A stretch of 42,496 nt of DNA from Hyphomicrobiales bacterium (GTDB lineage Bacteria; Pseudomonadota; Alphaproteobacteria; Rhizobiales; Xanthobacteraceae). This document shows, in pieces, positions 28,053 through 37,173 of this stretch. Position 1 is the stretch's first letter. Each line of letters begins with the position of its first letter. The stretch is from assembly GCA_019237215.1 (NCBI GenBank), contig JAFAHL010000627.1:1-42496 (forward strand). Reading direction: 5' to 3'. Position numbers and translations under genes: made by a program. The notes below the pieces were generated by a model. That model searched no databases, was not told the DNA's origin, and saw nothing but the letters and a program-made list of their open reading frames with translations.

Positions 28053-28415
28053 TCATGCGATCATCTCGTGGTAAGCCTTCTCATCAAGCAGGCGCTCGAG
28101 CTGGGACGGATCGGAAATCTTGATCTTGAAGAACCAGCCCTTGCCCATCGGATCGCGATTCACCAACCCCGGCTCATCGACGATAGCTTGATTGATCTCG
28201 ATGACCTCGCCGCTCACCGGCGCATAAACGTCCGAGGCGGCCTTGACGGATTCGACGACCGCCGCCGCCGCTCCCTGTTCGGGTCTCGCTCCTGGCGCTG
28301 GTAATTCAACGAAGACAAGATCGCCGAGCTGTTCTTGCGCATGGTCCGTGATGCCAACAGTGGCGATATCGCCTTCGATACGAAGCCATTCGTGGTCTTG
28401 CGTGAATTTCAACAT
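28053..28415 (-). CDS. gcvH: Glycine cleavage system H protein
   Basis: [42 protein letters not shown]...[23 protein letters not shown] (lipoyl-lysine ESVKA). ATG at 28415 chosen. Confidence 0.97.
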   Translation of the reverse strand: MLKFTQDHEWLRIEGDIATVGITDHAQEQLGDLVFVELPAPGARPEQGAAAAVVESVKAASDVYAPVSGEVIEINQAIVDEPGLVNRDPMGKGWFFKIKISDPSQLERLLDEKAYHEMIA

Positions 28416-28440
28416 CGCGATTGATCTCCGCGGTTCAGTT

Positions 28441-29592
28441 TCAGTCGCGTTTGTAGCGATGCGGGACGAAAGGTAGATCGCAGACTTGCAGCGCAATGCG
28501 CTTTCCGCGCACCTCGCCGAAAATCCGTTTGCCGGTCGTTGCCGAGTTTTTGTCGACGTAACCCATGGCGATCGGCGCCTGCACGCTCGGCCCAAAGCCG
28601 CCGGACGTGACGGTGCCGATCGGGGTTGCCGAAATCTCGTCCGCGTAGAGTTTCGCGCCGCCGCGCACCGGCACGCGATCCTCGACCTTCAGTCCGACGC
28701 GGCGGGATGGCGCGCCGTCCGCCAATTGCCGCAGAATGACGTCTACGCCGGGAAATCCGCCCGCGCGCGATCCCCCGGCGCGGCGGACTCTCGGGATCGC
28801 CCATTCGAGCGCGGCCATCACCGGCGTCGTCGTTGGATCGAGATCGGAACCGTAAAGACACAGTCCCGCTTCCAGCCGCAAGCTGTCGCGCGCGCCAAGC
28901 CCGATCGGCATCACCGAATTGTCCTCGCATAGTGCACGCGCCAATACCTCAACGCGATCGGCCGCAATACTGATCTCGAATCCGTCTTCGCCGGTATAGC
29001 CGGATCGCGAAACCTCGCAGTCCGCGCCGAGGATCCGCACCGTGCGCACGTCCATGAAACGCATCGTGGCGGTCGCGGGCGCGAGGCGTGCCAGCGCTGC
29101 TTGTGCCAGCGGGCCCTGCAACGCAATCAGCGCACGATCGGGCAGGAGATCGATCTTAAAGGTTTGTCCAAGATGTTGACGCAAGTGCGCCAAATCGGCG
29201 GGTTTGCAGGCGGCGTTGACGATGAGCAGCAGATGATCGCCGCGGTTCGCGACCATCAGGTCGTCCAGAATTCCACCCGCCGCGTTCGTGAACAGCGCAT
29301 AGCGCTGCCGTCCCTCGACAATGCCGATGACGTCGGCGGGGACCAGCGTTTCCAATACGCGAGCGGCATCTTCCAGGCCCCCCGACATCGCGCGCATGGC
29401 GATCTGCCCCATATGCGAAATGTCGAACAGCCCAGCGGCCGCACGGGTATGCAGATGTTCGGTTAGGATACCGGTGGGGTACTGCACCGGCATTTCATAG
29501 CCGGCGAAAGCAACTAGCCGCGCGCCACGTTCGAGATGAAATTTATAAAGCGGTGTGCGTAGCAATGGCGCCTTTTCACGCGCTTCGCTCAT
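28441..29592 (-). CDS. gcvT: Glycine cleavage system T protein (aminomethyltransferase)
   Basis: [63 protein letters not shown]. An in-frame upstream ATG at 29670 also exists. Confidence 0.96.
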   Translation of the reverse strand: MSEAREKAPLLRTPLYKFHLERGARLVAFAGYEMPVQYPTGILTEHLHTRAAAGLFDISHMGQIAMRAMSGGLEDAARVLETLVPADVIGIVEGRQRYALFTNAAGGILDDLMVANRGDHLLLIVNAACKPADLAHLRQHLGQTFKIDLLPDRALIALQGPLAQAALARLAPATATMRFMDVRTVRILGADCEVSRSGYTGEDGFEISIAADRVEVLARALCEDNSVMPIGLGARDSLRLEAGLCLYGSDLDPTTTPVMAALEWAIPRVRRAGGSRAGGFPGVDVILRQLADGAPSRRVGLKVEDRVPVRGGAKLYADEISATPIGTVTSGGFGPSVQAPIAMGYVDKNSATTGKRIFGEVRGKRIALQVCDLPFVPHRYKRD

Positions 29593-29641
29593 GCGCACCC
29601 CCGCCGGTTGGCGGACCGCGCCAGTCGAAAACGAATGAGAG

Positions 29642-29701
29642 AAAAACCGTGCCACATGGGAGCACCTCATGGCGGCGATGTGCCGCTGTGCCGGTGCCCC
29701 C
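29642..29701 (-). promoter_or_regulatory. Putative expression platform hairpin of the glycine riboswitch
   Basis: 9-bp inverted repeat GGGGGCACC (29701-29693) / GGTGCTCCC (29666-29658) with one G-U pair, enclosing a nested GCGGC/GCCGC stem and followed by TTTTT on the minus strand. Confidence 0.5.
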
Positions 29702-29850
29702 TCTGTGTGTTTGCCTGAGAACGTTATCCCGTCGGCGGGCGCAACGCGCGCCTCTTTCCAGAGACGTCAATCATCGCGGTCCTTTTGCCTGAGAGTTTCC
29801 GGGGCGGTTGCTCCTTCGGCGTCGGAAGACCGATCTCTCCCGCGATAATC
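29693..29850 (-). ncRNA. Tandem glycine riboswitch (gcvT RNA) upstream of gcvTHP
   Basis: Minus-strand sequence GCGGGAGAGATCGGTC..GCCGAAGGAGCAACC..CCGGAAACTCTCAGGCAAAAGGACCGC, then CTCTGGAAAG..GCCGACGGGATAACGTTCTCAGGCAAACACACAGAGGGG. Both aptamer cores (CTCAGGCAAA twice) are recognizable, directly upstream of gcvT. Confidence 0.95.
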
Positions 29851-30055
29851 TCGGTGTGTACTAATTCTCGATTTTGATCTGGCCTTTCTGATGGCTGCTG
29901 TTCGCCATTACGATCGCGCGTCAGTGTCGTTTGAGTCGCCGCAAAGTATCGTCAAAATGGCGCGCCGATGCAACAATTGAATATGCGCACCTTGGCACCC
30001 GCAATCCTACGGCAGCATTCCAGTAGATTGACGTCCAATCCGCCGGGGCTTGCGC

Positions 30056-30850
30056 CTAGGTGCCACCGCCGGACCGCAGCCGCTGGAGCTCGAGCCGCAT
30101 GGCCAAGGCATGATTGACGTGCTCCCGCGCAAGCCGCTCGGCTTGCGCGGATTTGCGATCGCGAATGGCCTTGACGATTTGTAGATGTTCGCGGTGCGCC
30201 AATTCAATGCTGCCGGGCAGAACAAAGGTTGAGTGACGCAACAGCCCCAACGCGTCGACCACCGTGGTGATGGACTGCAGCAGATACCGATTGTGCGCAG
30301 CAGCATAAAGCGTCTGATGCAACTCGCTGTTGATGACAACAAGCTTTGTCGGATCGTGTTTGGCGCGCGCCTCGGAGGTCGCGATCTGGAATAGGCGCTG
30401 CACTTCGGCTTTGGTCGCATGTTGGGCCGCGAGTGCCGCAGCCGTGCCTTCGAGCGCCGCGCGCACGGCGTAGAGTTGCACCAGTTGCTGCGAATCAAGG
30501 TCGGCGACCATCACGCCGTTCCATGGACCGTTGGTGAGCAGGCCCTCGGAGATAATGCGATGAAACGCCTCGCGTACCGGCGTGCGACTGATGTTCAGCC
30601 ACTTGGCCACATCCGCCTCACGCAGGTGCTCTCCCGATCTGAATTTACCGGAGCGAATGGCCTCCCGCATGGTCCGATAGGCGAAATCGCCAAGCGATTC
30701 TCCTCGCCGCTGATGCGTCGACTGTCGCGATCCTATGAGATGCAAGCCGCGCTGATCGCCTCGAACGGTGGGACCGCGTTTGGATTTTATTTTCCGGCTT
30801 TCCGGTCCTAAACGCTTCGCTGGCACGGACTTGCGGAATGGCGATTTCAT
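30056..30850 (-). CDS. GntR-family regulator, FadR/FCD subfamily
   Basis: SLGDFAYRTMREAIRSGKFRSGEHLREADVAKWLNISRTPVREAFHRIISEGLL (GntR wHTH) followed by an FCD-like helical C-terminus. The ATG at 30850 avoids overlap with the permease gene; the ORF can start at 30892. Confidence 0.9.
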   Translation of the reverse strand: MKSPFRKSVPAKRLGPESRKIKSKRGPTVRGDQRGLHLIGSRQSTHQRRGESLGDFAYRTMREAIRSGKFRSGEHLREADVAKWLNISRTPVREAFHRIISEGLLTNGPWNGVMVADLDSQQLVQLYAVRAALEGTAAALAAQHATKAEVQRLFQIATSEARAKHDPTKLVVINSELHQTLYAAAHNRYLLQSITTVVDALGLLRHSTFVLPGSIELAHREHLQIVKAIRDRKSAQAERLAREHVNHALAMRLELQRLRSGGGT

Positions 30851-30873
30851 CGCACGACAGCCGCGAGCCGGTT

Positions 30874-31686
30874 CTAGTTTCGCGGTGCCCAAGGCACCAC
30901 GATGCGCTCAATGAGCGCAATGCCGTAATAGAGCACGATGCTCATGATCGTCAACAAGACGAGCGCGCCGAAGGCGAGGGGAGTGCGTGACTGCGAGGTC
31001 GATACCAGAATGAGGTAGCCAAGTCCGCTCTCGGAACCGACGAATTCACCGATTACCGCGCCGATTACCGCGAAAGTGATGGCGATCTTGAGGCCCACGA
31101 AGATGTGCGGCATCGCGGTTGGGAAGCGGATCTTGACGAAGGTCTGCAAAGAGCTTGCCGACAAGGACCGGATCAGGTCCATCAGCGGAGCCGGCACCGC
31201 AGCGAGACCGCTCGCAGTCGCGACGATGATCGGGAAGAAGCAGACTAGGAATACGACGACGATCTTCGGCAGCGTGCCAAATCCAATCCACAGGGCAAGC
31301 AAAGGCGCGATGGCGACCTTCGGCATCGACTGCAATGCCAGCAGGATGGGATAGATCGTGTTCTGAAGGAGCGGTGAGTAGACGACGGCGACAGCCAAGG
31401 GAATGCTGATTGCGATGGCGAGTGCAAAACCCACCAGCGTCTCGTAGAGGGTAACCATGGAATGCCCGACCAATTCGGACCGCCATTCCAGCATCGATTG
31501 TCCGATGAGGCTGGGCGATGGCAGCAGCCAGGCCGGAACTTGAAACTGCCGAACCAGAAGTTCCCACACAATGGTCAACGCGATCAGCGTCATGGTGGCG
31601 CCGAGGGCGGCTTTGAGCGTGGAATCGGTCGGCTCGAGCGGTTCGCCGTCTTCAAGCAGGGTGGCAGCGTTCGATTCGGCGGTCAT
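30874..31686 (-). CDS. ABC transporter permease (SsuC/TauC type)
   Basis: 270 aa: polytopic, LLALQSMPKVAIAPLLALWIGFGTLPKIVVVFLVCFFPIIVATASGL (EAA-loop region of the nitrate/sulfonate family). Confidence 0.92.
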   Translation of the reverse strand: MTAESNAATLLEDGEPLEPTDSTLKAALGATMTLIALTIVWELLVRQFQVPAWLLPSPSLIGQSMLEWRSELVGHSMVTLYETLVGFALAIAISIPLAVAVVYSPLLQNTIYPILLALQSMPKVAIAPLLALWIGFGTLPKIVVVFLVCFFPIIVATASGLAAVPAPLMDLIRSLSASSLQTFVKIRFPTAMPHIFVGLKIAITFAVIGAVIGEFVGSESGLGYLILVSTSQSRTPLAFGALVLLTIMSIVLYYGIALIERIVVPWAPRN

Positions 31687-32456
31687 GACCGGCTTGCTCC
31701 TGGACCTTGATAAATCACGTCTCGGATCTCGCCCGAGTACGACTTGAATTTTTGCGAGAATTCCATGTCGATGGTCCGTGGCCGTGCAAGGTCGATGTCG
31801 ACGACCCGAGCAATGCGGCCGGGCCGCGGCGTCATGGCCACGACGCGATCGGCGAGCAGTATGGCCTCGGTGATATTGTGCGTCACAAAGATCACGGTTT
31901 TCTTGTCCGTGTCCCAGATCCGCATCAGCTCGAACCCCAGCTCCTCGCGAGTCATGGCATCGAGCGCCGCGAAAGGCTCATCCATCAACAGAACCGATGG
32001 ATTGTGAATGAGTGCACGGCAGAGCGACGCCCGCTGCTGCATGCCGCCGGACAACTCACGCGGAAAGCGTTTCTCGAAGCCGCCAAGACCGACGAGGTTG
32101 ATGAGATCCATGGCGCGGTTGCGCGATTTGATCTTGTCGAGTCCGAGGATTTCGGTGGGTAACAGGACGTTGTCGAGCACGGTGCGCCACTCCAGGAGCA
32201 CGGCGTCTTGAAACACGATGCCGACGTCGCGGGTGGGTCGCAGGAGCGGCACGCCGTCAAATAGCAGCGTGCCGCGTGACGGCCTGATGAGAGCGCCGAT
32301 CAGCTTGAGCAATGTCGACTTGCCGCACCCGGAAGGGCCGACGAGGGTGACAAATTCGTTTTGCTTGATCGAGAGACTGACCTCTTTGAGGGCCGTTACC
32401 GGCCCGTGGCTCGAGGCGTAAGTTTTGTGGAGACCCTCGATGTGGATCTTGCTCAT
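31683..32456 (-). CDS. ABC transporter ATPase (SsuB/TauB type)
   Basis: VGPSGCGKSTLLKLIGAL, LSGGMQQRASLCRALIHNPSVLLMDEPFAALD; ATGA overlap with the permease gene. Confidence 0.94.
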   Translation of the reverse strand: MSKIHIEGLHKTYASSHGPVTALKEVSLSIKQNEFVTLVGPSGCGKSTLLKLIGALIRPSRGTLLFDGVPLLRPTRDVGIVFQDAVLLEWRTVLDNVLLPTEILGLDKIKSRNRAMDLINLVGLGGFEKRFPRELSGGMQQRASLCRALIHNPSVLLMDEPFAALDAMTREELGFELMRIWDTDKKTVIFVTHNITEAILLADRVVAMTPRPGRIARVVDIDLARPRTIDMEFSQKFKSYSGEIRDVIYQGPGASRS

Positions 32457-32598
32457 TGCGATGCTACGCGTCTCGATGTGGCCAACGGTCGGAACGCGCG
32501 GAGCTGGTGGCGCCGCCCGTGCGCGCAGTTCACGCCGTCAAGGCCGAGAAACGGCAGGCGCTGCTCAAGCTGATCAGCCCTAGTGCGAGTCGACCCGG

Positions 32599-33573
32599 TC
32601 AGTTCACGAAGTCCGGCGCGTAGATGTCCTCTGGTGTAACCGCAAATTTCAGAGTGTACGCGCCGCTTACGATTTCGATTGCCTTCCTCACCCGGCCGGC
32701 ATCCAGGACGCCCAGCGGCTGTCCCGTCAGGGTGCCGACGATCTTCGTCTCGCCTGCCGCGACATCTGCGTCAACTTCGCGGTGATGCTTGTTCATGATC
32801 GCGCCGGCCTCCTGCGGATTGGCGATGGCGTCCTTGAGTCCTTGCATTGTCGCGGTGACAAACCGCCGCACGAGGTCCGGGTTCGATTTGATAAGGCTGT
32901 CGCTCGCGATGATGCCGTTGCCGTAGAGATCGAGGCCAGCGTCCGCGTAGGAGAGCGCGAGAACCTGTTTAGGCGCGGCGCTCTTTGCCAAAAGCGGCCC
33001 GCCCACCGTGAACTGACCGATGCCGTCGGCACGGCCGGTCGTCAGCATTCCCGGTAGCGTATCGGCTGCCGCGACGAGCCAGGTAACCTTGCTCGCATCG
33101 ATGTTCGCGGCCTTCGCGTATGCATCAAACAACTTCGGAACGGCACTGAACGCGGTGTCAGCAAGCTTCTTTCCTTCGAGGTCTTTCGGCTTCGCAATCC
33201 CCGACTCTTTGAGCACGTAGATCGCATGCGGCGGCTTGGCATAGACAATGGCGACGAGCTTAGTAGGGATCTGGTCGTTCCCGCGGCCGAGAATAACGGC
33301 CGCGGTGTCGGCGAAGCCGATTTGCGCGGTGCCGGCCGCAACCTGCTTTACCGCATCCGCTGATCCTTGCCCGCGCACGATTTGGACATCGAGATGCTGC
33401 CGGGCATAGTAGCCCTTTTCGAGCGCAACGAAATAATAGGCATGTCGTCCGTTGTAACCGAAATCAGTGACGAAGGTCACCTTGTCCACGGCCTCGGCGT
33501 CTCGCAGTCCGAGGGCGCACACGCAGATCGCGGCGAGCATCAGCGAAACGCAAAGCTTCCCGCTGCCATGCAT
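32599..33573 (-). CDS. ABC transporter substrate-binding protein, NMT1/SsuA-like (paralogue A)
   Basis: MHGSGKLCVSLMLAAICVCALGLRDAEAVDKVTFVTDFGYNGRHAYYFVALEKGYYARQHLDVQIVRGQGSADAVKQVAAG. ATG at 33573 placed before the signal peptide. Confidence 0.9.
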   Translation of the reverse strand: MHGSGKLCVSLMLAAICVCALGLRDAEAVDKVTFVTDFGYNGRHAYYFVALEKGYYARQHLDVQIVRGQGSADAVKQVAAGTAQIGFADTAAVILGRGNDQIPTKLVAIVYAKPPHAIYVLKESGIAKPKDLEGKKLADTAFSAVPKLFDAYAKAANIDASKVTWLVAAADTLPGMLTTGRADGIGQFTVGGPLLAKSAAPKQVLALSYADAGLDLYGNGIIASDSLIKSNPDLVRRFVTATMQGLKDAIANPQEAGAIMNKHHREVDADVAAGETKIVGTLTGQPLGVLDAGRVRKAIEIVSGAYTLKFAVTPEDIYAPDFVN

Positions 33574-33688
33574 TGTCTTCGTCTCCCGTCTTTCCCATCC
33601 GGCGTGTGCGATTGCCCCCGCTTGCATTCGTGCGTGATCGTTCGATCGACTCGTGCCGCGGCCACGCTATTGAATTGAACCATTTTTA

Positions 33689-33694
33689 GTATAC
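33689..33694. promoter_or_regulatory. GTATAC motif upstream of binding-protein paralogue A
   Basis: Minus-strand context GAATTTTGTATACTAAAAATGG. Shares a TGTATAC core with sites at 40679 and 40703. Confidence 0.4.
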
Positions 33695-33757
33695 AAAATT
33701 CCGTCCGTTGACAAGAACACCGGGATTTTGGGGAGCATCTCGGTGGGCGCGAGGCGC

Positions 33758-33931
33758 ATGATGTCGCACCAGGCGAATGACGATTTTACAACTGATCGCG
33801 ATCGCGTCGCCGATGCGGACGCCGCGGTGGCGATATTCGACATTGCGCCATCCGTGCATGGCGACGCCGCTGCTCGCAAAATGGTCGTCGCCGCGGTGAA
33901 GCGCGCTTGTGAGCAGGTCGGGTTCCGCTAG
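33758..33931 (+). pseudogene. N-terminal remnant of 2OG-Fe(II) oxygenase / isopenicillin-N-synthase-like protein
   Basis: ...VAIFDIAPSVHGDAAARKMVVAAVKRACEQVGFR*, which matches the family N-terminus (pattern IPVIDIxPF..G...A...VV.AV..AC..xGFF) and then stops. Confidence 0.65.
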
Positions 33932-33975
33932 GCCCGCTGCGATATTCCGTGGAGGTGAAATTGGTCCTGAAGCAG

Positions 33976-35019
33976 ATGAAGGCCGTAATTTTTGAGCAAT
34001 ATGGCGACGCCGACGTTCTCAAATATACCGACTTTCGGGTGCCAACGCTCGAACGGGGTGAAGCGCTGGTCAAAGTCCATGCTGTCAGTCTCAACGGCTA
34101 CGACCTGATGGCGCGCGCGGGGCGCTACAAGCCGAACAAGGGGAAGTTTCCGCATATTCTCGGTGGCGATTTTGGCGGCGAGCTCGTCGCGCTCGGACCG
34201 CAGACGGCGTGCGATCTGCCGATGGGAACGCGCGTAACGAGTTGGTGGATCCTTCCGTGCGGGAGCTGCGAGCAGTGCATGGCCGGCCACCACAACCGTT
34301 GTGCAAGCGATTACCGCTATCTCGGCGCGCACGAACACGGGGCTTATGCGCAATACGTCAAGTTGCCCGCCAATCACCTGATCCCGCTACCCGATAGCGT
34401 GACGTTCGAACAGGCGGCAGCTTTTCCTAACGCCTTCGGGACGGCGTGGCATATGCTGATCGATCGCGGCAATGTGCGCGCGGGCGAGACCGTGCTGGTG
34501 AATTCCGCGAGTTCGGGCGTGAGCATGGCAGCCATCCAGATCTGCAAGCTCGCGGGGGCCTATGTCTATACGACGTCGAGCGCGGACTGGAAGCTTGAGC
34601 GCGCCAAGGAGCTCGGCGCCGACGAAGTGATCAACTACGCGAACGTCGACTTCGTCGATGAAATTCTCAAACGAACCAAAAAACGCGGTGTCGACCTCGT
34701 CGTCGAGCACGTCGGCGGCGATTTCCTGGAAAAATCGATCCGCTGCCTCACCCGCGGTGGCCGGGTCGTGACCGTCGGCGGAACGAAATCCTACGATTGC
34801 AAAGTCCCGGTGAATTACATCTTCCATAAGGAGCTGCAAATCATCGGTTCTAACAGCGCCACCAAACATAATCTTGAAGTGATGATGCCGCTTCTGGGCG
34901 GAGGAAAATTGAAGACCGTGATTGATCGAGTATTCCCGCTGCAGGAAGCAGCAGATGCGCATCGCTATCTCGAGTCGGGAAAGCAGTTCGGCAAGGTGGT
35001 TTTGCGTGTCAATCATTGA
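33976..35019 (+). CDS. Zinc-type alcohol dehydrogenase / quinone oxidoreductase-like MDR protein
   Basis: MKAVIFEQYGDADVLKYTDFRVPTLERGEALVKVHAVSLNGYDLMARAG...GGDFGGELVALG...PCGSCEQCMAGHHNRC. In-frame GTG starts upstream are possible. Confidence 0.88.
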   Translation: MKAVIFEQYGDADVLKYTDFRVPTLERGEALVKVHAVSLNGYDLMARAGRYKPNKGKFPHILGGDFGGELVALGPQTACDLPMGTRVTSWWILPCGSCEQCMAGHHNRCASDYRYLGAHEHGAYAQYVKLPANHLIPLPDSVTFEQAAAFPNAFGTAWHMLIDRGNVRAGETVLVNSASSGVSMAAIQICKLAGAYVYTTSSADWKLERAKELGADEVINYANVDFVDEILKRTKKRGVDLVVEHVGGDFLEKSIRCLTRGGRVVTVGGTKSYDCKVPVNYIFHKELQIIGSNSATKHNLEVMMPLLGGGKLKTVIDRVFPLQEAADAHRYLESGKQFGKVVLRVNH

Positions 35020-35047
35020 TCGGGGCGTGCGGGCCGCGTGACGCTGA

Positions 35048-35770
35048 ATGCTGATGCGAGCGTCTGGTGACATTGCAATGCTGATTGCGGCCGCCCGAGC
35101 GCAGCGCCGCAACGTTCTCTCCGAACCTGAAGCGAAGGCGTTCCTGCGCGCGCAAGGCATTGCTGTACCGCCGGGACGTGTCGTCGCCTACGCCGAAGAG
35201 GCGCCAGCCGTAGTCCGCGAGCTCGGTGCGCCGGTTGTCGTCAAGGCGGTCGCGCATCAATTGACCCACAAGACCGACGTCGGCGCGGTGATGTTCCCGG
35301 TTGAGTCTTCCGCAGCCGCGGAAGCGGCTTGCCGGACGATTGCAGCCCGCGTCGCAACCCATCGGCCGAATATCGCGCTCGACGGATTCCTGATTGAGGC
35401 CTATCGGCCGGCGCAGCCGGAATGGATCGTTGCGCTCCGCAACGATCCTCACTTCGGTCCCGTGATCATGTTTGGTCTCGGCGGCATCTATGTCGAGACA
35501 TTACGACAGGTCTCGTTTCGGTTGGCGCCGCTGTGCGACAGGGACATCGAAGCGCTCCTGGGCGAGCGACCGGCCATGCGGCTTCTTTCGAGTGCCCGCG
35601 GGCGCGCGCCGCCTGACCGCCGCGCGGTCGTCGATGTGCTGCGTCGCCTCTCCGACCTGTCCCAGCAGCCCCTGATCGTGCGCGACATATCCGAGATCGA
35701 GATCAATCCTCTCGTCGCCACCGAGAACGGTGTACTTGCGCTCGACGCGCTGATCGTCCTCCACTCCTAG
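35048..35770 (+). CDS. ATP-grasp (beta-type) subunit of ADP-forming acyl-CoA synthetase
   Basis: 240 aa: LSEPEAKAFLRAQGIAVPPGRVV...LGAPVVVKAVAHQLTHKTDVGAVMFPVES...MFGLGGIYVETLRQVSFRLAPL...ISEIEINPLVATENGVLALDALIVL. Confidence 0.9.
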   Translation: MLMRASGDIAMLIAAARAQRRNVLSEPEAKAFLRAQGIAVPPGRVVAYAEEAPAVVRELGAPVVVKAVAHQLTHKTDVGAVMFPVESSAAAEAACRTIAARVATHRPNIALDGFLIEAYRPAQPEWIVALRNDPHFGPVIMFGLGGIYVETLRQVSFRLAPLCDRDIEALLGERPAMRLLSSARGRAPPDRRAVVDVLRRLSDLSQQPLIVRDISEIEINPLVATENGVLALDALIVLHS

Positions 35771-35781
35771 GAGAATAACTG

Positions 35782-37158
35782 ATGCGAGACATTACGCCGC
35801 TGGTCGCGCCACGCTCAATCGCGGTGATCGGCGCCTCGGCCAACCCCACGAAATCGGGCGGTGTCCTGTTCGATAATCTCGTCAAGGGCAATTTCAGGGG
35901 GCCGCTTTACCCGATCAACCGCACCGCAACGCAGATTATGGGCAAGAGTGCCTACCCCACACTCGCCGACGTGCCGGAAAAGGTCGATCTGGTCTATATC
36001 GTGCTGCCGCAGCAGCATGTGGAGGAGGCGGTCAAGCAGTGCGTCGCTGCCGGTGCGCGGGCGGCCTGCATCATCACTGCGGGGTTTTCGGAAGCGAGTC
36101 AAAAAGGCCGCGGCGCCGAGAAGCGTTTGTGCGAGATCGCCCGCGCATCCGGATTGCTGCTCGCCGGCCCCAACACGATCGGCATGGTGAACGCCGAGGT
36201 CGGCATGATGGGGAGCTTCGTGAATTTTCCCCGCTGGGAGTCCGGCGGCGTGTCATTTTTCACCCAGACCGGCATCTTCACCGGCGCCGTCATGCTGCAC
36301 GTCATGAGCGGCGCCAGCCAACGCCTCCCTGTCGGCAAGAGCATCGACGTCGGCAACAAGGTCGACGTCGACGAGCTCGATTTCCTGCACTTTGTCGCGG
36401 ACGATCCGACCACCAAGGTCATCGGCCTCTACATCGAGAGTATCCGCAATCCGCGCGCCTTCTTCGAGCAAGCGCGCGAGGTACGCAAATCCAAGCCCAT
36501 CGTGGTGCTCAAGCCGGGTCGCACCAAGGACGGTGCGAAGGCGTCCGCTTCGCATACCGGGTCGCTCGCATCCGACGATGACATCCTCGACGGCGCGTTG
36601 CGGCAGTATGGCATCGCGCGCGCCGAGGATGAAGACGACTTCCTCAACGCGCTGCGCGCGCTGGTGATGTTGCCGCGGCCGCGCGGCAGGCGTGTGGGGA
36701 TTGCGACGACGAGTGGTGCGCTCGGCGTGATCGCCACCGACCTGCTCGTCGAGAGCGGCTTGGAACTCGCGGCGTTCGCGCCCGCGACCCTTGCCGCCAT
36801 GCGTGGCGTCCTTCCGGACTGGCTGGAACCGGCCAATCCCTTCGATTTCTGGATCGGCATCGACATCAAGGGGCCGCGTGAAGCGCACGAAGTCGGGCTC
36901 ACCGCGCTGTTTGCCGATCCGAATGTCGACCTCATCCTGTGCACCCTGCTCGCGCCGGGCAACGCCGATTTCCCCGAATTCGGCGACTTGGTACGGCGCC
37001 TGCGGCGGACCTACGACAAACCAGTCGCCCTCGTGATCTATGGCGGGGAGGCGCAGCAGCGCTGGACCGCGGCGCTAGAAGGCGCGGGCGTGCCAATCTT
37101 CAAGACGACGCGCGCGGGCGCGCGCGCCTTGTCGCTCATGGTTGAAGCGACGATGTAG
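35782..37158 (+). CDS. CoA-binding/ligase (alpha-type) subunit of ADP-forming acyl-CoA synthetase
   Basis: 458 aa: PRSIAVIGASANPTKSGGVLFDNLVKGNFRGPLYPINR, KPGRTKDGAKASASHTGSLASDD (phosphohistidine-type SHTGSLA). Confidence 0.92.
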   Translation: MRDITPLVAPRSIAVIGASANPTKSGGVLFDNLVKGNFRGPLYPINRTATQIMGKSAYPTLADVPEKVDLVYIVLPQQHVEEAVKQCVAAGARAACIITAGFSEASQKGRGAEKRLCEIARASGLLLAGPNTIGMVNAEVGMMGSFVNFPRWESGGVSFFTQTGIFTGAVMLHVMSGASQRLPVGKSIDVGNKVDVDELDFLHFVADDPTTKVIGLYIESIRNPRAFFEQAREVRKSKPIVVLKPGRTKDGAKASASHTGSLASDDDILDGALRQYGIARAEDEDDFLNALRALVMLPRPRGRRVGIATTSGALGVIATDLLVESGLELAAFAPATLAAMRGVLPDWLEPANPFDFWIGIDIKGPREAHEVGLTALFADPNVDLILCTLLAPGNADFPEFGDLVRRLRRTYDKPVALVIYGGEAQQRWTAALEGAGVPIFKTTRAGARALSLMVEATM

Positions 37159-37173
37159 CGTTAGCCCCATATC

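Noticed and set aside
32460-32598. Open stretch on the plus strand translating ERAELVAPPVRAVHAVKAEKRQALLKLISPSASRPGQFTKSGA
   Set aside because: No plausible start, no recognised family, and it extends into the antisense of the SBP gene; could be a decayed fragment but is not supportable.
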